From Candidatus Zhuqueibacterota bacterium (GTDB lineage Bacteria; Zhuqueibacterota; Zhuqueibacteria; Zhuqueibacterales; Geothermadaptataceae): a stretch of DNA of 64,000 nucleotides. The notes below the pieces were generated by a model, which saw only the letters and a program-made list of their open reading frames with translations, had not been told where the DNA came from and did no database searches. A program made the position numbers and the translations under genes. Positions 9,330 through 19,347 of this stretch are shown here, piece by piece. The stretch covers positions 16,948 to 80,947 of the forward strand of contig JAUZRQ010000010.1 in assembly GCA_030950365.1 (NCBI GenBank). Reading direction: 5' to 3'. How positions within the stretch are numbered: position 1 is the first letter of the stretch; each line of letters opens with the position of its first letter.

Positions 9330-11801
9330 ATGAAACGACTGTCGTTCGCTCTGTTGCTGTGGCTCATACTGGCGCCGCTGGCCCCCGGATGGACCGGCAA
9401 AGCCACCCCCTATCAGAAAAAAATTGCGGGTATGAAGGCCTTTCCCGGCTATTTCACTTTTTATTGGGATGCACAGGCCGGCAAAATCTGGCTGGAAATT
9501 GCCCGTTTCGATGAAGAATTTTTGTACGTCAATTCCCTGGCGGCGGGCGTTGGCTCCAACGACATCGGTCTCGACCGAGGGCAGCTCGGCCGCTCGCGGG
9601 TGGTGAAATTCATCCGCAGCGGCCCGAAGGTGCTGTTGGTGCAGCCCAACTACCGCTACCGCGCCACGAGCGACAATCCCTTCGAACAGCGCGCCGTGGA
9701 AGAGGCGTTTGCGCAGAGCGTACTCTGGGGCTTCGAGGTGACGGCCGAAGAAGAGGGCCGCGTGCTGGTGGATGCCTCCCAATTCTTCCTGCGCGACGCC
9801 CACAACGTGGCCGGCCGCTTGAAACAGCGCGGACAGGGGCAGTATCGCCTGGAACCGTCTCGTTGCGCCTTTTATTTGCCCCGAACCAAAAATTTTCCCA
9901 AAAACACGGAGATCGAAGCGATCCTCACCTTCGTGGGCGAGCCAAAGGGAGGCTACATCCACGATGTCACGCCATCGCCCGAGGCGGTTACCGTGCGGCA
10001 GCATCATTCCTTCATCGAACTGCCGGATGACGGCTACCAGCCGCGCGCCTTCGATCCGCGGGCCGGCTTTTTCAGCATCCGCTATGCCGATTACGCCACA
10101 CCGCTGGGCGAGCCCATGGTCAAACGGCTCATCGCCCGCCACCGGCTGAAAAAGGAAGACCCCACCGCGCCGGTGAGCGAACCGGTGGAGCCGATTGTCT
10201 ATTACGTGGACCGCGGCACGCCGGAGCCGATCCGCTCGGCGCTGATGGAAGGTGCAAGCTGGTGGAATCAGGCGTTCGAGGCCGCCGGATACAAAAACGC
10301 CTTCCGTGTGGAACTGCTGCCGGAAGACGCCGATCCGATGGACGTGCGTTACAACGTCATCCAGTGGGTGCACCGCGCCACCCGCGGCTGGTCGTACGGC
10401 GGTTCGGTGCGGGACCCGCGCACCGGCGAGATCATCAAAGGCCATGTCACCCTCGGCTCCCTGCGCGTGCGGCAGGATTACCTGATCGCCGAGGGGCTGC
10501 TGGCGCCGTACGAAACCGGCAAGCCGGTCTCGCCGAAAATGCGCGAAATGGCGCTGGCGCGCATCCGGCAGCTCGCGGCGCATGAGGTGGGCCACACCCT
10601 CGGCCTGGCGCACAACTTCGCCGCCAGCGTCAACCACCGCGCTTCGGTCATGGACTACCCCCATCCCCTCATCAAGCTGGATGCCGACGGCAACATCGAT
10701 CTTTCCGAGGCGTACGACGTGGGCATCGGTGAATGGGACAGGGTGGCGATCACCTACGGCTATCAGGATTTTCCGCCGGGCACAGACGAGAAACAGGCGC
10801 TGAACGCCATTTTGGAGAAGGCCATCCGCGAGGGCCATCTATTCATCACCGATCAGGATGCGCGGCCGGCGGGCGGGGCGCATCCGCTGGCACATCTGTG
10901 GGACAACGGCGCCAATGCCGTGGATGAGCTCGGCCGTATTCTCGACATCCGGCGCGTGGTACTCGAGCGCTTCGGCGAGACCAACATCCAGCCCGGCGCG
11001 CCGTATGCCACCCTGGAAGAGGTGCTGGTGCCGGTGTATCTGCTGCACCGGTATCAAATCGAGGCAGCGGCCAAAGTGCTGGGTGGGCTGTACTACACCT
11101 ACGCCCTGCGCGGCGGTCCGCAGAAGATTCTGGACATGATTCCCCCACAGGAGCAGCGCCGCGCGCTGGCCATGCTGCTGCGCACATTGCAGCCGGATGA
11201 ACTGAAACTGTCCGAAAAAATTCTGAACCTGATCCCGCCGCGGGCGTTCGGCTATGCGCGCAACCGCGAGCTGTTCCGCATCCGCACATCGCCGGCGTTC
11301 GATGCCATCTCGCCGGCCGAAACCGCAGCCAACATGACCCTGCGCCTGCTGTTCCATCCGGAACGCGCTGCCCGGCTGGTGCAGTACCACGCACGGGACA
11401 GTCGGTTTCCGAGCTTCGCGGAGGTGGTCGACCGCATTTTGAAGGCCACGTGGTACGCCAAACCTGGCAAGGGCTACGAGGCGGAAATCCGCCGGGCGGT
11501 GGACGCGCTGGTGGTGAAACATTTGATGGAGCTGGCCCAAAACGCGCAGGCGGCGCATCAGGTGCGCGCCGTCGCATTTCAAAAACTGGATGAGCTGAAA
11601 TCGTGGCTGCGGCAGAGGATTTCGCGCGAAAAGGATGAGGCGCAACGGGCGCATTTTCGGTTCACCGCCTGGCTCATCGAGCAGTTCCAGCGCGATCCGA
11701 AAAGCCACCCGGATGTGCAGTCGCTGCCGCCGCCTGACGGCCCGCCCATTGGCTCGGCGGCGAAATGGGATGGGTTGTGTCGGATGGCCACGGGATTTTA
11801 G
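9330..11801 (+). CDS. Secreted zinc-dependent metalloprotease (DUF5117/DUF4953 type)
   Basis: 823 residues from the ATG at 9330, chosen because AGGAG lies 4 bases upstream and the protein then begins with a clean signal peptide (MKRLSFALLLWLILAPLAPG). An ATG at 9318 overlaps the previous stop but lacks such a site. Residues 418-428 are HEVGHTLGLAH, the HExxHxxGxxH zinc site of metzincins, followed by a Met-turn-like SVMDYP. The N-terminal ~370 residues match the beta-rich DUF5117/5118 region that precedes this catalytic domain in Bacteroidetes-type periplasmic proteases. The tail is mostly helical. The peptide substrate is unknown. It is probably co-transcribed with the AhpD-like selenoprotein. 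Confidence 0.85.
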   Translation: MKRLSFALLLWLILAPLAPGWTGKATPYQKKIAGMKAFPGYFTFYWDAQAGKIWLEIARFDEEFLYVNSLAAGVGSNDIGLDRGQLGRSRVVKFIRSGPKVLLVQPNYRYRATSDNPFEQRAVEEAFAQSVLWGFEVTAEEEGRVLVDASQFFLRDAHNVAGRLKQRGQGQYRLEPSRCAFYLPRTKNFPKNTEIEAILTFVGEPKGGYIHDVTPSPEAVTVRQHHSFIELPDDGYQPRAFDPRAGFFSIRYADYATPLGEPMVKRLIARHRLKKEDPTAPVSEPVEPIVYYVDRGTPEPIRSALMEGASWWNQAFEAAGYKNAFRVELLPEDADPMDVRYNVIQWVHRATRGWSYGGSVRDPRTGEIIKGHVTLGSLRVRQDYLIAEGLLAPYETGKPVSPKMREMALARIRQLAAHEVGHTLGLAHNFAASVNHRASVMDYPHPLIKLDADGNIDLSEAYDVGIGEWDRVAITYGYQDFPPGTDEKQALNAILEKAIREGHLFITDQDARPAGGAHPLAHLWDNGANAVDELGRILDIRRVVLERFGETNIQPGAPYATLEEVLVPVYLLHRYQIEAAAKVLGGLYYTYALRGGPQKILDMIPPQEQRRALAMLLRTLQPDELKLSEKILNLIPPRAFGYARNRELFRIRTSPAFDAISPAETAANMTLRLLFHPERAARLVQYHARDSRFPSFAEVVDRILKATWYAKPGKGYEAEIRRAVDALVVKHLMELAQNAQAAHQVRAVAFQKLDELKSWLRQRISREKDEAQRAHFRFTAWLIEQFQRDPKSHPDVQSLPPPDGPPIGSAAKWDGLCRMATGF

Positions 11802-12257
11802 CATTATGCAAATGCGCATTCATCCAATTTTTGCTGACGTCTTTTAGCCCGGATTCGCCATGATTTCATTCAACCTTGATTTCCTCCATGTCACAGAAAT
11901 GCATGGCACAATGTCGGTCATTCTTCTATTTCTATCCATGCTCTTTGTTACATGGTTTAAATATAAGTCCAATATTATCCAGGCTATGCCGGTTGTTTCT
12001 CCCCAACCCGGGAAAATAGAATCACTTTGCTGGCGTATTATGGTTGTTCCAACTGTCGCAGAGGTGGCAGTCCGCTATGCATGTTTTCTCCCATCCGCAA
12101 AAAAATTCTTGCATTTTTGTCATTTTACAATAATTTGTGAATATGAAATGATTTATAAATCAATTTAATAAATAGCCATTTCTGCCAGTCCGCCTTGCGG
12201 CGGCATGCGCCCTCTGGCAGATGATCCGGCTACATGGGAAACATGGGAGGGAGAATC
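11802..12257. other. AT-rich intergenic region with one hairpin
   Basis: No gene I can support. A 102-codon frame at 11860-12168 has no family features and an odd, cysteine-rich composition. TCTGCCAG at 12181-12188 pairs with CTGGCAGA at 12214-12221 and encloses a GC-rich centre (CCGCC..GGCGG), 37 bases before the receptor start. It may be a regulatory hairpin for the receptor mRNA. Confidence 0.4.
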
Positions 12258-15182
12258 ATGCGCAGTCATCTCACTGTCCGTTTATGGGGGGGATTTACTT
12301 CCTGCTGCTTGCTTGTCCTCATCTCCACCTCAAGTTTGTTGGCCCAGCGCGCCTCGATCAAAGGTAAAATTTTCGATAAAGAAACCGGTGAAGCCTTGCC
12401 AGCGGCCAATATCATTGTTCAGCCAGCCGATAAAAATCTCCGCTCCACTGGAGCGGCCTCCGGACTTAATGGTGCATTCGAAATTTCCGACTTGGAGCCC
12501 GGGCAGTACGCTCTGACCGTCACATACATCGGCTACAACCAATACAGCGCCAATATCACCCTGGCACCCGGGGAGATCAAAACGGTTGAAATCCATCTGG
12601 TTCCTACTGGTATCAAAGTGAATCCCATTTCGGTGACAGCGTCGCGGCGGCCGGAAAAGCTGCTGGAAGCGCCTGCTTCCATTTCCATTGTCGATGCCGA
12701 GCAGGTGCAGGCGCGAACCAGCCTGACCACTGTGGATCACCTTCAGGCGTTACCTGGGGTAGACATTGCGCAGTCTGGATTGGTGCAGGCCAATATCGTC
12801 ACGCGCGGCTTCAATGGAGTGTTTTCCGGCGCGCTGCTGGTGCTCACCGATAATCGCATCGCGCGAGTGCCATCCCTACGGCTCAATGCATACAGCCTCA
12901 TTCCGGCCACCAACGATGATATCGAACGCATCGAAATTGTGCTCGGGCCAGGATCGGCGCTGTATGGCCCGAACAGCGCCAATGGCGTCATGCACATTCT
13001 CACCAAGTCGCCGTTTCAGTCAGAGGGAACGGTGATCAGCATCGGCGGAGGCGGTAAAAATCTGTTCCTTTCTAGTCAAGCACCTTCCGATGCACAAAAT
13101 ATTTTCATCAGCAGTTTTCGCCATGCCAAGGTGATTAATGAAAAAATCGGTTATAAAATTTCTGGCATGTATTATCGTGGGCAGGATTGGAAGTACTTCG
13201 ATCCAGCCGAGCCGAAACGCATCTTGAAAGGCAAACAAACGCCACAAGGGCGCATTGCGGTCGGTGATAGCGTGGACAACCAGCGCGATTTTAATGTGGA
13301 AAAATTTTCACTAGATGCCCGCATCGATTTTTTGTTCAATGACCACACCCAGCTCATTCTCAGTGGCGCGGTTCAGCAAATCGACCAGATCGAGCTGACC
13401 GGCATTGGTGCAGCGCAGGGCAAAAACTGGACGTACATCTATGGTCAGGCGCGTTTCAATTATAAAACCCTGTTCGCACAGGCCTTTATCAATACCAGCA
13501 ATGCTGGCGATACCTACCTGTTGCGCACCGGCGATCTGATCGTCGATAACTCGAAGCTGATCGTCGGCCAGGTGCAGCACTATGTTTCTTTCGGTGATCG
13601 ACAGCGTTTTACCTACGGCGTGGATATGTTGCTGACCCGACCGGACACCAAAGGCACCATCAACGGCCGCAACGAACAGGACGACGACATGAACGAATAC
13701 GGTGTGTATTTGCAATCCGAAACCGCGCTGTCGCCGAAGTTGGAGATGGTGCTGGCCGCGCGCTACGATCGGCACAACCGGCTCACCAAAGGCGTGTTTT
13801 CACCGCGCGCCGCGCTGGTTTTCAAGCCAACGACTGGCCACAACTTCCGACTGACTTACAACCGGGCTTTCAATACCCCTGACAACAACAACCTGTTCCT
13901 GGATATCCTTTCCGCACAGGATGTGTTTGGGCTTGGCGCCATGCTGGAACCAGCATTTGGATTCCGTCCGATGACCGATATCCGAGCTCAGGGCGTGCCC
14001 CAAACCGGCTTCCACTTCAGCCGAACCAGCGCCGGCCGGTTGCAATTCCGATCGCCGTTTGCGCCGCTGGCCGGTCTCGATCCGTCCACATTCATCGACA
14101 TGGATGATCCCAATTTTACCAATGTCATGTGGAGCGTGGCCAGTCAGCTTATTCTGGCTGGACTTAAAGAAGAGTTTCGCCAGCCGCTCAAAGAGCAGGG
14201 ATTCAGCGATGCCTTCATCGATCAACTCTTCAAGGACTTCGAGCAGTCCATTCTTCCCAAAACGGTTCAGGGGGTCCGGAACACGCTGTTGCGGCTCGAT
14301 CCGGAGACAGCAGGATTTGTTCCAGTAAGCGAAAACGAAATTACCGATATCGCCCCCTTGAAACCGTCGATCACCGAAACATTCGAAGCAGGCTATAAGG
14401 GCGTTTTGGGCAACAAATTGATGTTCAGCATTGACGTGTATCACACGCGAGTCAAAGACCGGGTTGGTCCGCTGTTTATTGAAACCCCGAATGTTTTTCT
14501 GGATCAAACCTCTCTTGGGCAGACGCTTTTGCTGCAATTCCAACAAAACCTGGATCAATCGTCCAACTTTCTGCTCAAGGGCATTCTTGGCCAACTCGAT
14601 CTTCCGGATAATGGCGGCAATGGCAATGGCACCCCGGCTGATGAGCTGGCAGCCCTGTTCACCTCTAACGCGGCTCAAATTCCTTTTGGCACGGTTACGC
14701 CCAGGGAAGCTCTAGATCCCAACGCCATTATTCTCACCTACCGAAACTTCGGCGATGCCTCTTACTCCGGGCTCGACTTCGGCTTCCAGTATTATTTGAA
14801 TTCCCGCTGGACGTTGAGTGGTTCGTATTCCTATGTGAGCAAGAATTTTCTCACTAAAGAGGAGGCCCAGGCACCTTTCGACGTAGCGCTGAATGCACCA
14901 AAGCACAAAATGGGCTTGAGTGTGCAATATCGCAATCCGGAGAACGGCTTTGATGTGCAACTGCGGGGTCGCTATGTGGATGGATTTCCGCTCATTGCGG
15001 GCGTGTACAAGGGGCACATTCAGACCTACACCCTATTCGACCTGAACCTGGGCTATCAGGTCAACGAAAAAACGCGCATCACCCTGACCATCAACAACCT
15101 GTTCGACAAGCGGCATCGCGAGATGATCGGTGCACCGGAACTCGGCCGGTTGATCTTGTTGCGCGCTCAACAAATTTTGTAA
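12258..15182 (+). CDS. TonB-dependent outer-membrane receptor
   Basis: 974 residues from the ATG at 12258, preceded by GGGAGGGAG. Signal peptide to ~30 (SLLAQ). Residues ~31-115 are a carboxypeptidase-regulatory-like domain (IKGKIFDKETGEALPAANI). The plug follows (~125-245: SRRPEKLLEAPASISIVDAEQ, LGPGSALYGPNSANGVMHI), and the remaining ~720 residues form the beta-barrel. It ends with a typical final strand, NNLFDKRHREMIGAPELGR. Such receptors import siderophores, vitamins or glycans using TonB. The layout is not the SusC type, because there is no SusC plug signature or SusD partner. The ligand cannot be told from the sequence. The gene stands alone and converges on the kinase cluster. Confidence 0.9.
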   Translation: MRSHLTVRLWGGFTSCCLLVLISTSSLLAQRASIKGKIFDKETGEALPAANIIVQPADKNLRSTGAASGLNGAFEISDLEPGQYALTVTYIGYNQYSANITLAPGEIKTVEIHLVPTGIKVNPISVTASRRPEKLLEAPASISIVDAEQVQARTSLTTVDHLQALPGVDIAQSGLVQANIVTRGFNGVFSGALLVLTDNRIARVPSLRLNAYSLIPATNDDIERIEIVLGPGSALYGPNSANGVMHILTKSPFQSEGTVISIGGGGKNLFLSSQAPSDAQNIFISSFRHAKVINEKIGYKISGMYYRGQDWKYFDPAEPKRILKGKQTPQGRIAVGDSVDNQRDFNVEKFSLDARIDFLFNDHTQLILSGAVQQIDQIELTGIGAAQGKNWTYIYGQARFNYKTLFAQAFINTSNAGDTYLLRTGDLIVDNSKLIVGQVQHYVSFGDRQRFTYGVDMLLTRPDTKGTINGRNEQDDDMNEYGVYLQSETALSPKLEMVLAARYDRHNRLTKGVFSPRAALVFKPTTGHNFRLTYNRAFNTPDNNNLFLDILSAQDVFGLGAMLEPAFGFRPMTDIRAQGVPQTGFHFSRTSAGRLQFRSPFAPLAGLDPSTFIDMDDPNFTNVMWSVASQLILAGLKEEFRQPLKEQGFSDAFIDQLFKDFEQSILPKTVQGVRNTLLRLDPETAGFVPVSENEITDIAPLKPSITETFEAGYKGVLGNKLMFSIDVYHTRVKDRVGPLFIETPNVFLDQTSLGQTLLLQFQQNLDQSSNFLLKGILGQLDLPDNGGNGNGTPADELAALFTSNAAQIPFGTVTPREALDPNAIILTYRNFGDASYSGLDFGFQYYLNSRWTLSGSYSYVSKNFLTKEEAQAPFDVALNAPKHKMGLSVQYRNPENGFDVQLRGRYVDGFPLIAGVYKGHIQTYTLFDLNLGYQVNEKTRITLTINNLFDKRHREMIGAPELGRLILLRAQQIL

Positions 15183-15212
15183 CCTTCACACCCTGAACTC
15201 CCGATGCGTTGT

Positions 15213-15247
15213 CCCCCGATCATCCAACCTCGGTTGGAGATCGGGGG
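15213..15247. terminator. Bidirectional terminator between convergent receptor and kinase genes
   Basis: CCCCCGAT (15213-15220) pairs with ATCGGGGG (15240-15247), and inside it TCCAACC pairs with GGTTGGA. The long hairpin sits between stops at 15182 (+) and 15274 (-). No long T run follows. Confidence 0.6.
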
Positions 15248-15273
15248 ACTGGGTGTTTCCTGTCCCTTTCCCC

Positions 15274-18200
15274 TCAGTTTTTCAGCAATTGAGACAACGC
15301 TTCCTGAATTTCGGCCAGGGTAAACGGTTTCTGGATGAAGCCTGCCTTGCTGGTACTGGCAAATTTTTGCATGGTTTCATCTTCATTGTAGCCGCTGGTC
15401 AGCAGCACGGGAACCTGCGGATTGATTTTGTTCAGTTCTTTAAGCACTTCGAAACCGCTCATTTCGGGCATGGTCATATCCAGCAGCACGGCGCGGATAT
15501 CCGACTGATGCTGTTTGAACACCTCGATACCCTCCCGACCATCGCGGGCCAGAATCACCTTGAAACCGAGCCGGTTGAGTATTTTGCGCGAAATTTTGCG
15601 TACCATTTCTTCATCGTCCACCACCAGCACCTGCCCGCTGCCCTGCCAGTGTTTCTCGTCCGGCGTATTCGCTTCCGCGCGCCGCTGTGCCATGCCTGCC
15701 ATGGGAAACAGTACCTGAAACGTGGTTCCCTTGCCTTCCTCAGAAATCACATGGATCGTTCCCTTGTGGCCCCGCACGATGCCGAGCACCGCCGCCAGGC
15801 CTAATCCGCGGCCGGTAAATTTGGTGGTGTAAAAGGGATCGAATATTTTCCGCAACTGACCCGGTGTAATCCCCACGCCATCGTCCTTGACTTCCAGGCA
15901 GACGTATTTTCCCGGTTTCACATATTCGCTCAAAATCGCATCGTGGATGAACTCTTCATCGACCTCGTACAGATAGGTGGAAAGGCAGATCTCACCAGGT
16001 CGGTCGCCGATCGCCTCCGAAGCGTTGGTGATCAGGTTCATGATAATTTGCTGGATTTGCGCGGCATCCGCTTCAATTAGTGGCAGCGGGTCCTGCAAAT
16101 TATAAATCAGGCGAATCTTTTTGGAGATGGATACTTTCAGCAGTTCGCCGATTTCCCGCACCAGGTTGGACAGGTCCAGGGCTTCGATGACAAACTTTCC
16201 TCGGCCGGAATAGGCCAACAATTGTTTCGTGAGGTCTGCAGCACGCTTGCTCGCCAGTTCAATTTGCCGGATGTGTTCCGCCACCGGCGAGTCCGGCGGC
16301 AGATCGATGCTGGCCAGGTTGGCGTTGCCGAGAATGCCGGCCAGCAGATTGTTGAAATCGTGCGCAATGCCACCGGCCAGAATGCCCAGGCTTTCCAGTT
16401 TTTGGGCATGCTGCATTTTGCGTTCCAACTTTTTGCGCTCCTCCTCGGCGATCTGCCGATCCAGTTCAGCCATGATGCGCATGGCAAAAATCTTCATGAT
16501 CGATCTCGCCAGGTCCTCATTTTCGCCGATATCCGGGCCCAAGGCCAGAATGGCTCCCAGGCATTTGCCGGCCGGATTCTTGATGGACGTCAACAGCACC
16601 TTGCAGCCCTGGCAACTCTGGCGCAAACTCTCCGGGAGAGATAGAATTTCATCGATTGGCAGCACCATAAAGTCGACGTCAACCATGAGTTCGGACCACA
16701 CTTTATCCGAAAGCCGGAAACTAAAATTGTCTTTGAGCCGTCCGGACTCCACCGAAGCCAGGGTTTCAAACGCATTTTCTTTGAAATTTTTGATTCGAGC
16801 GATGCACACATGCTGCGATTTGATAGCGTCGTGAAGATAGTGCGCCATGGTATGAAAAAACTGTTCGCCGCTGACTGTGGACACCCCGACTGCCGCCATG
16901 TGCAGCGCTTCCTCGATCTTCTTTTTCTCGGTGATGTTTTCGAGCGTGCCTTCGAAATAGAGTACATTGCCATGATCATCCTTGACCGCGCGATCGTTCA
17001 TCAACACGGTAATCGGAGTGCCATCTTTGCGTTTGAGTTGAAGTTCAACATTGTACAAACGGCCTTCGCGAGTTACCATCCGGGCCAGCCTGTGTCGGTC
17101 TTCCGGATGCAGATACAGGTCATCCGGCAACCGCAAATTCAACACTTCTTCCTCGGAATCGTAGCCCAGCATCCTCACAAGCGCCGGATTGACGGTGATG
17201 AATCGCCCTTCCACCGTACTCTGATAGATCCCCTCTGCCGAATTTTCAAAGATACTGCGAAATTTCTTTTCCGATTGCCGCAACAACTCCTGCGACTGGA
17301 TCAGGCGGATGGCCGAAGCCAGATGATCGGCGAGCACCTGGCCCATTTGCACATCTTCAGGATGAAATTTTCGGGGCTCATCGAACAGCAAAATAATTTT
17401 ACCCAGCAGCACATTTTCCCCGATGAGTGGCACCACAGCCATGCTGCGGATGCGGTGCCTTGCAAAAAACGTCTTCACCTTTTCACCGAGGGAGGCGCTT
17501 GTTAGGTCTTCGATATAAACGGCCTCTGTCGTTTGGTGATCGTGGTTCCATTTCGGCAGTTGATCCAGCTCCTGCAGGAACTGGTGGGAGAGCCCGCGGC
17601 TGGATGCGATCCGCATCTCATCCCGGTTGGGCTCATTTTTGAGATCTATGAACACCACCTGTTCACACTGGAAAATGCTCTGAATGGCATCGATACCGAT
17701 TTCATAGGCCTCAGGCAGGTTCTTGGCGCCAATCAAACGATTGGCGGCCTCGCGCACTTTCTCGGTGTGGTAGTATAGGCGCGTCAATTTGGCTTCGGCC
17801 TCCTTTCGGGCCGTAATATCCACAAACATAGCCAGTGAGCCGATAACCTCACCATTAGAATTCACTTCCGGGATGGCATACAGAACCGTATGCAACACCT
17901 TACCGAATCTGGTGAGTAAACTCCGTTCTTCCTCAGTGAAATTTCCACTGGTGGCCCGCTGATAGCCGCCGCTTTTGAGACGAACCACAGAATCCTCGGA
18001 GTAAAAATCCTCCAGCGGCCGCCCGATGACTTCTTCCCTCGAGTATTCCAGCCGGCTGAGGAACAGTTCATTGCAATCCGTAATGATGGGTTGGTCATCC
18101 AGCCTTTGGGTAATGACATACATCACCGGCGCCCGGTCGAAAAGCCGGCGGTATTTCAGCTCCGCAGCCCGCAACAACTGTGTGGTTTTCTTTTCCTCGG

Positions 18201-19293
18201 TTACATCCCGGGCGGTGGCGTAAATGGACTGATTCTGGGCAATCGCTTTCGCCGACCAGCTCAACCAGCGGAATTCGCCGTCCTGGTTGCGCAGCCGGCT
18301 CTCGAACGTCACGTGTTCGGTTCCGGCGGCAAGCAGGTCGAACATCTGCCGCACATTGTCCACATCTTCGGGATGCGTCAGCTCAAACACGGTGGTTTCG
18401 GCCACCTGTTTCTCTTTCAGGCCAATGCCCCGCAAAAAGCTGGTGTTGATTCGACGAAATCGGCCATTGAAATCCAGGATGCACATGAAATCCAGCGCCA
18501 CATCAAAGAACTGCTTCAGCTCACGTTCAGCGAATTCCTGCTCCGTCACATCCCGAAACACAAACACGCTGCCGCCATGCAGTCCATTTTGCTCGATGGG
18601 CGAAATGTGGATCTCAATACGTTTCACTCGATCCGGTGCAATCTGGAAATCCAGCGGCTGAGTGGTCCATACACGTGTCAGCGCCTGCGCAGCCTCCTTA
18701 TAGAGCTTTTCCATCGAAAAACCGGAAACATCGCGAATTTTCTGAAATAGCCAGCTCACCGGTTTTTGCAGGATGTCCTCTTCACGGAATTGCAACATTG
18801 TAAGAGCGGAGGAATTGGCGTAATTAATCATGCCGCTGGCGTTGGCCGAAATCACGCCGTCCTGAATGCTGCCGAGGGTGGTTGACAACCAGCGCTCCTG
18901 CTCCCGAATGCGTTTTTCGGTTTTATGCTTATACAACGCCATATCAATCTGCAACAGCAGCGCCTGCTCATCAAACGGCTTGCAAATATAACCATAGGGC
19001 ATGGTGGCCTTGGCGCGCCGGAGGGTATCTTCATCCGCAAAAGCCGTCAGGTAAATCACCGGAACATCTCGGTGTTGGCGAATCAGGTTCGAGGCCTGAA
19101 TGCCATCCATGTCGCCTTTCAACCGGATATCCATCAGAATCAGGTCCACGGCATGCTGCATGGTAAAATCCACCGCCGCAGCACCGGTATCAAAAACTCC
19201 CGCTACCTCATATCCGGCCTGTCCCAGGGTCATTTTCAGATCTCTGGCGATGATGCTTTCATCCTCGACGATCAGAATCGTCTGTCTGGCCAT
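15274..19293 (-). CDS. Cytoplasmic hybrid histidine kinase, REC-PAS(x3)-GAF-PAS-GAF-HisKA-HATPase-REC
   Basis: 1339 residues with no membrane segment. An N-terminal receiver has acidic pocket ED10-11 and phosphoacceptor D55 (LILMDIRLKG). PAS-like domains start near 134, 261, 381 and 677, a GAF domain lies ~515-670, and a GAF-like segment ~805-950. The HisKA H-box is GILAGGIAHDFNNLL with H978, followed by the HATPase (N-box NLITNASEAIGD, G-boxes DDGVGITPG and GRGLGLAAVLGI). A second receiver has D1272 (LLDMTMPEMSG). It probably receives phosphate from partner kinases through the first REC and relays it through the last. It is the last gene of the four-kinase run, 54 bases after its paralogue. 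No output domain is attached. Confidence 0.92.
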   Translation of the reverse strand: MARQTILIVEDESIIARDLKMTLGQAGYEVAGVFDTGAAAVDFTMQHAVDLILMDIRLKGDMDGIQASNLIRQHRDVPVIYLTAFADEDTLRRAKATMPYGYICKPFDEQALLLQIDMALYKHKTEKRIREQERWLSTTLGSIQDGVISANASGMINYANSSALTMLQFREEDILQKPVSWLFQKIRDVSGFSMEKLYKEAAQALTRVWTTQPLDFQIAPDRVKRIEIHISPIEQNGLHGGSVFVFRDVTEQEFAERELKQFFDVALDFMCILDFNGRFRRINTSFLRGIGLKEKQVAETTVFELTHPEDVDNVRQMFDLLAAGTEHVTFESRLRNQDGEFRWLSWSAKAIAQNQSIYATARDVTEEKKTTQLLRAAELKYRRLFDRAPVMYVITQRLDDQPIITDCNELFLSRLEYSREEVIGRPLEDFYSEDSVVRLKSGGYQRATSGNFTEEERSLLTRFGKVLHTVLYAIPEVNSNGEVIGSLAMFVDITARKEAEAKLTRLYYHTEKVREAANRLIGAKNLPEAYEIGIDAIQSIFQCEQVVFIDLKNEPNRDEMRIASSRGLSHQFLQELDQLPKWNHDHQTTEAVYIEDLTSASLGEKVKTFFARHRIRSMAVVPLIGENVLLGKIILLFDEPRKFHPEDVQMGQVLADHLASAIRLIQSQELLRQSEKKFRSIFENSAEGIYQSTVEGRFITVNPALVRMLGYDSEEEVLNLRLPDDLYLHPEDRHRLARMVTREGRLYNVELQLKRKDGTPITVLMNDRAVKDDHGNVLYFEGTLENITEKKKIEEALHMAAVGVSTVSGEQFFHTMAHYLHDAIKSQHVCIARIKNFKENAFETLASVESGRLKDNFSFRLSDKVWSELMVDVDFMVLPIDEILSLPESLRQSCQGCKVLLTSIKNPAGKCLGAILALGPDIGENEDLARSIMKIFAMRIMAELDRQIAEEERKKLERKMQHAQKLESLGILAGGIAHDFNNLLAGILGNANLASIDLPPDSPVAEHIRQIELASKRAADLTKQLLAYSGRGKFVIEALDLSNLVREIGELLKVSISKKIRLIYNLQDPLPLIEADAAQIQQIIMNLITNASEAIGDRPGEICLSTYLYEVDEEFIHDAILSEYVKPGKYVCLEVKDDGVGITPGQLRKIFDPFYTTKFTGRGLGLAAVLGIVRGHKGTIHVISEEGKGTTFQVLFPMAGMAQRRAEANTPDEKHWQGSGQVLVVDDEEMVRKISRKILNRLGFKVILARDGREGIEVFKQHQSDIRAVLLDMTMPEMSGFEVLKELNKINPQVPVLLTSGYNEDETMQKFASTSKAGFIQKPFTLAEIQEALSQLLKN

Positions 19294-19347
19294 CCCGAGT
19301 CTCCTTACTGGCTCGATGCAGAAACCGGAGTTGTATCGAAAGTTGAT

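Noticed and set aside
11860..12168. 102-codon frame between the metalloprotease and the receptor
   Set aside because: AT-rich, without a ribosome site or recognisable domain. Likely chance.
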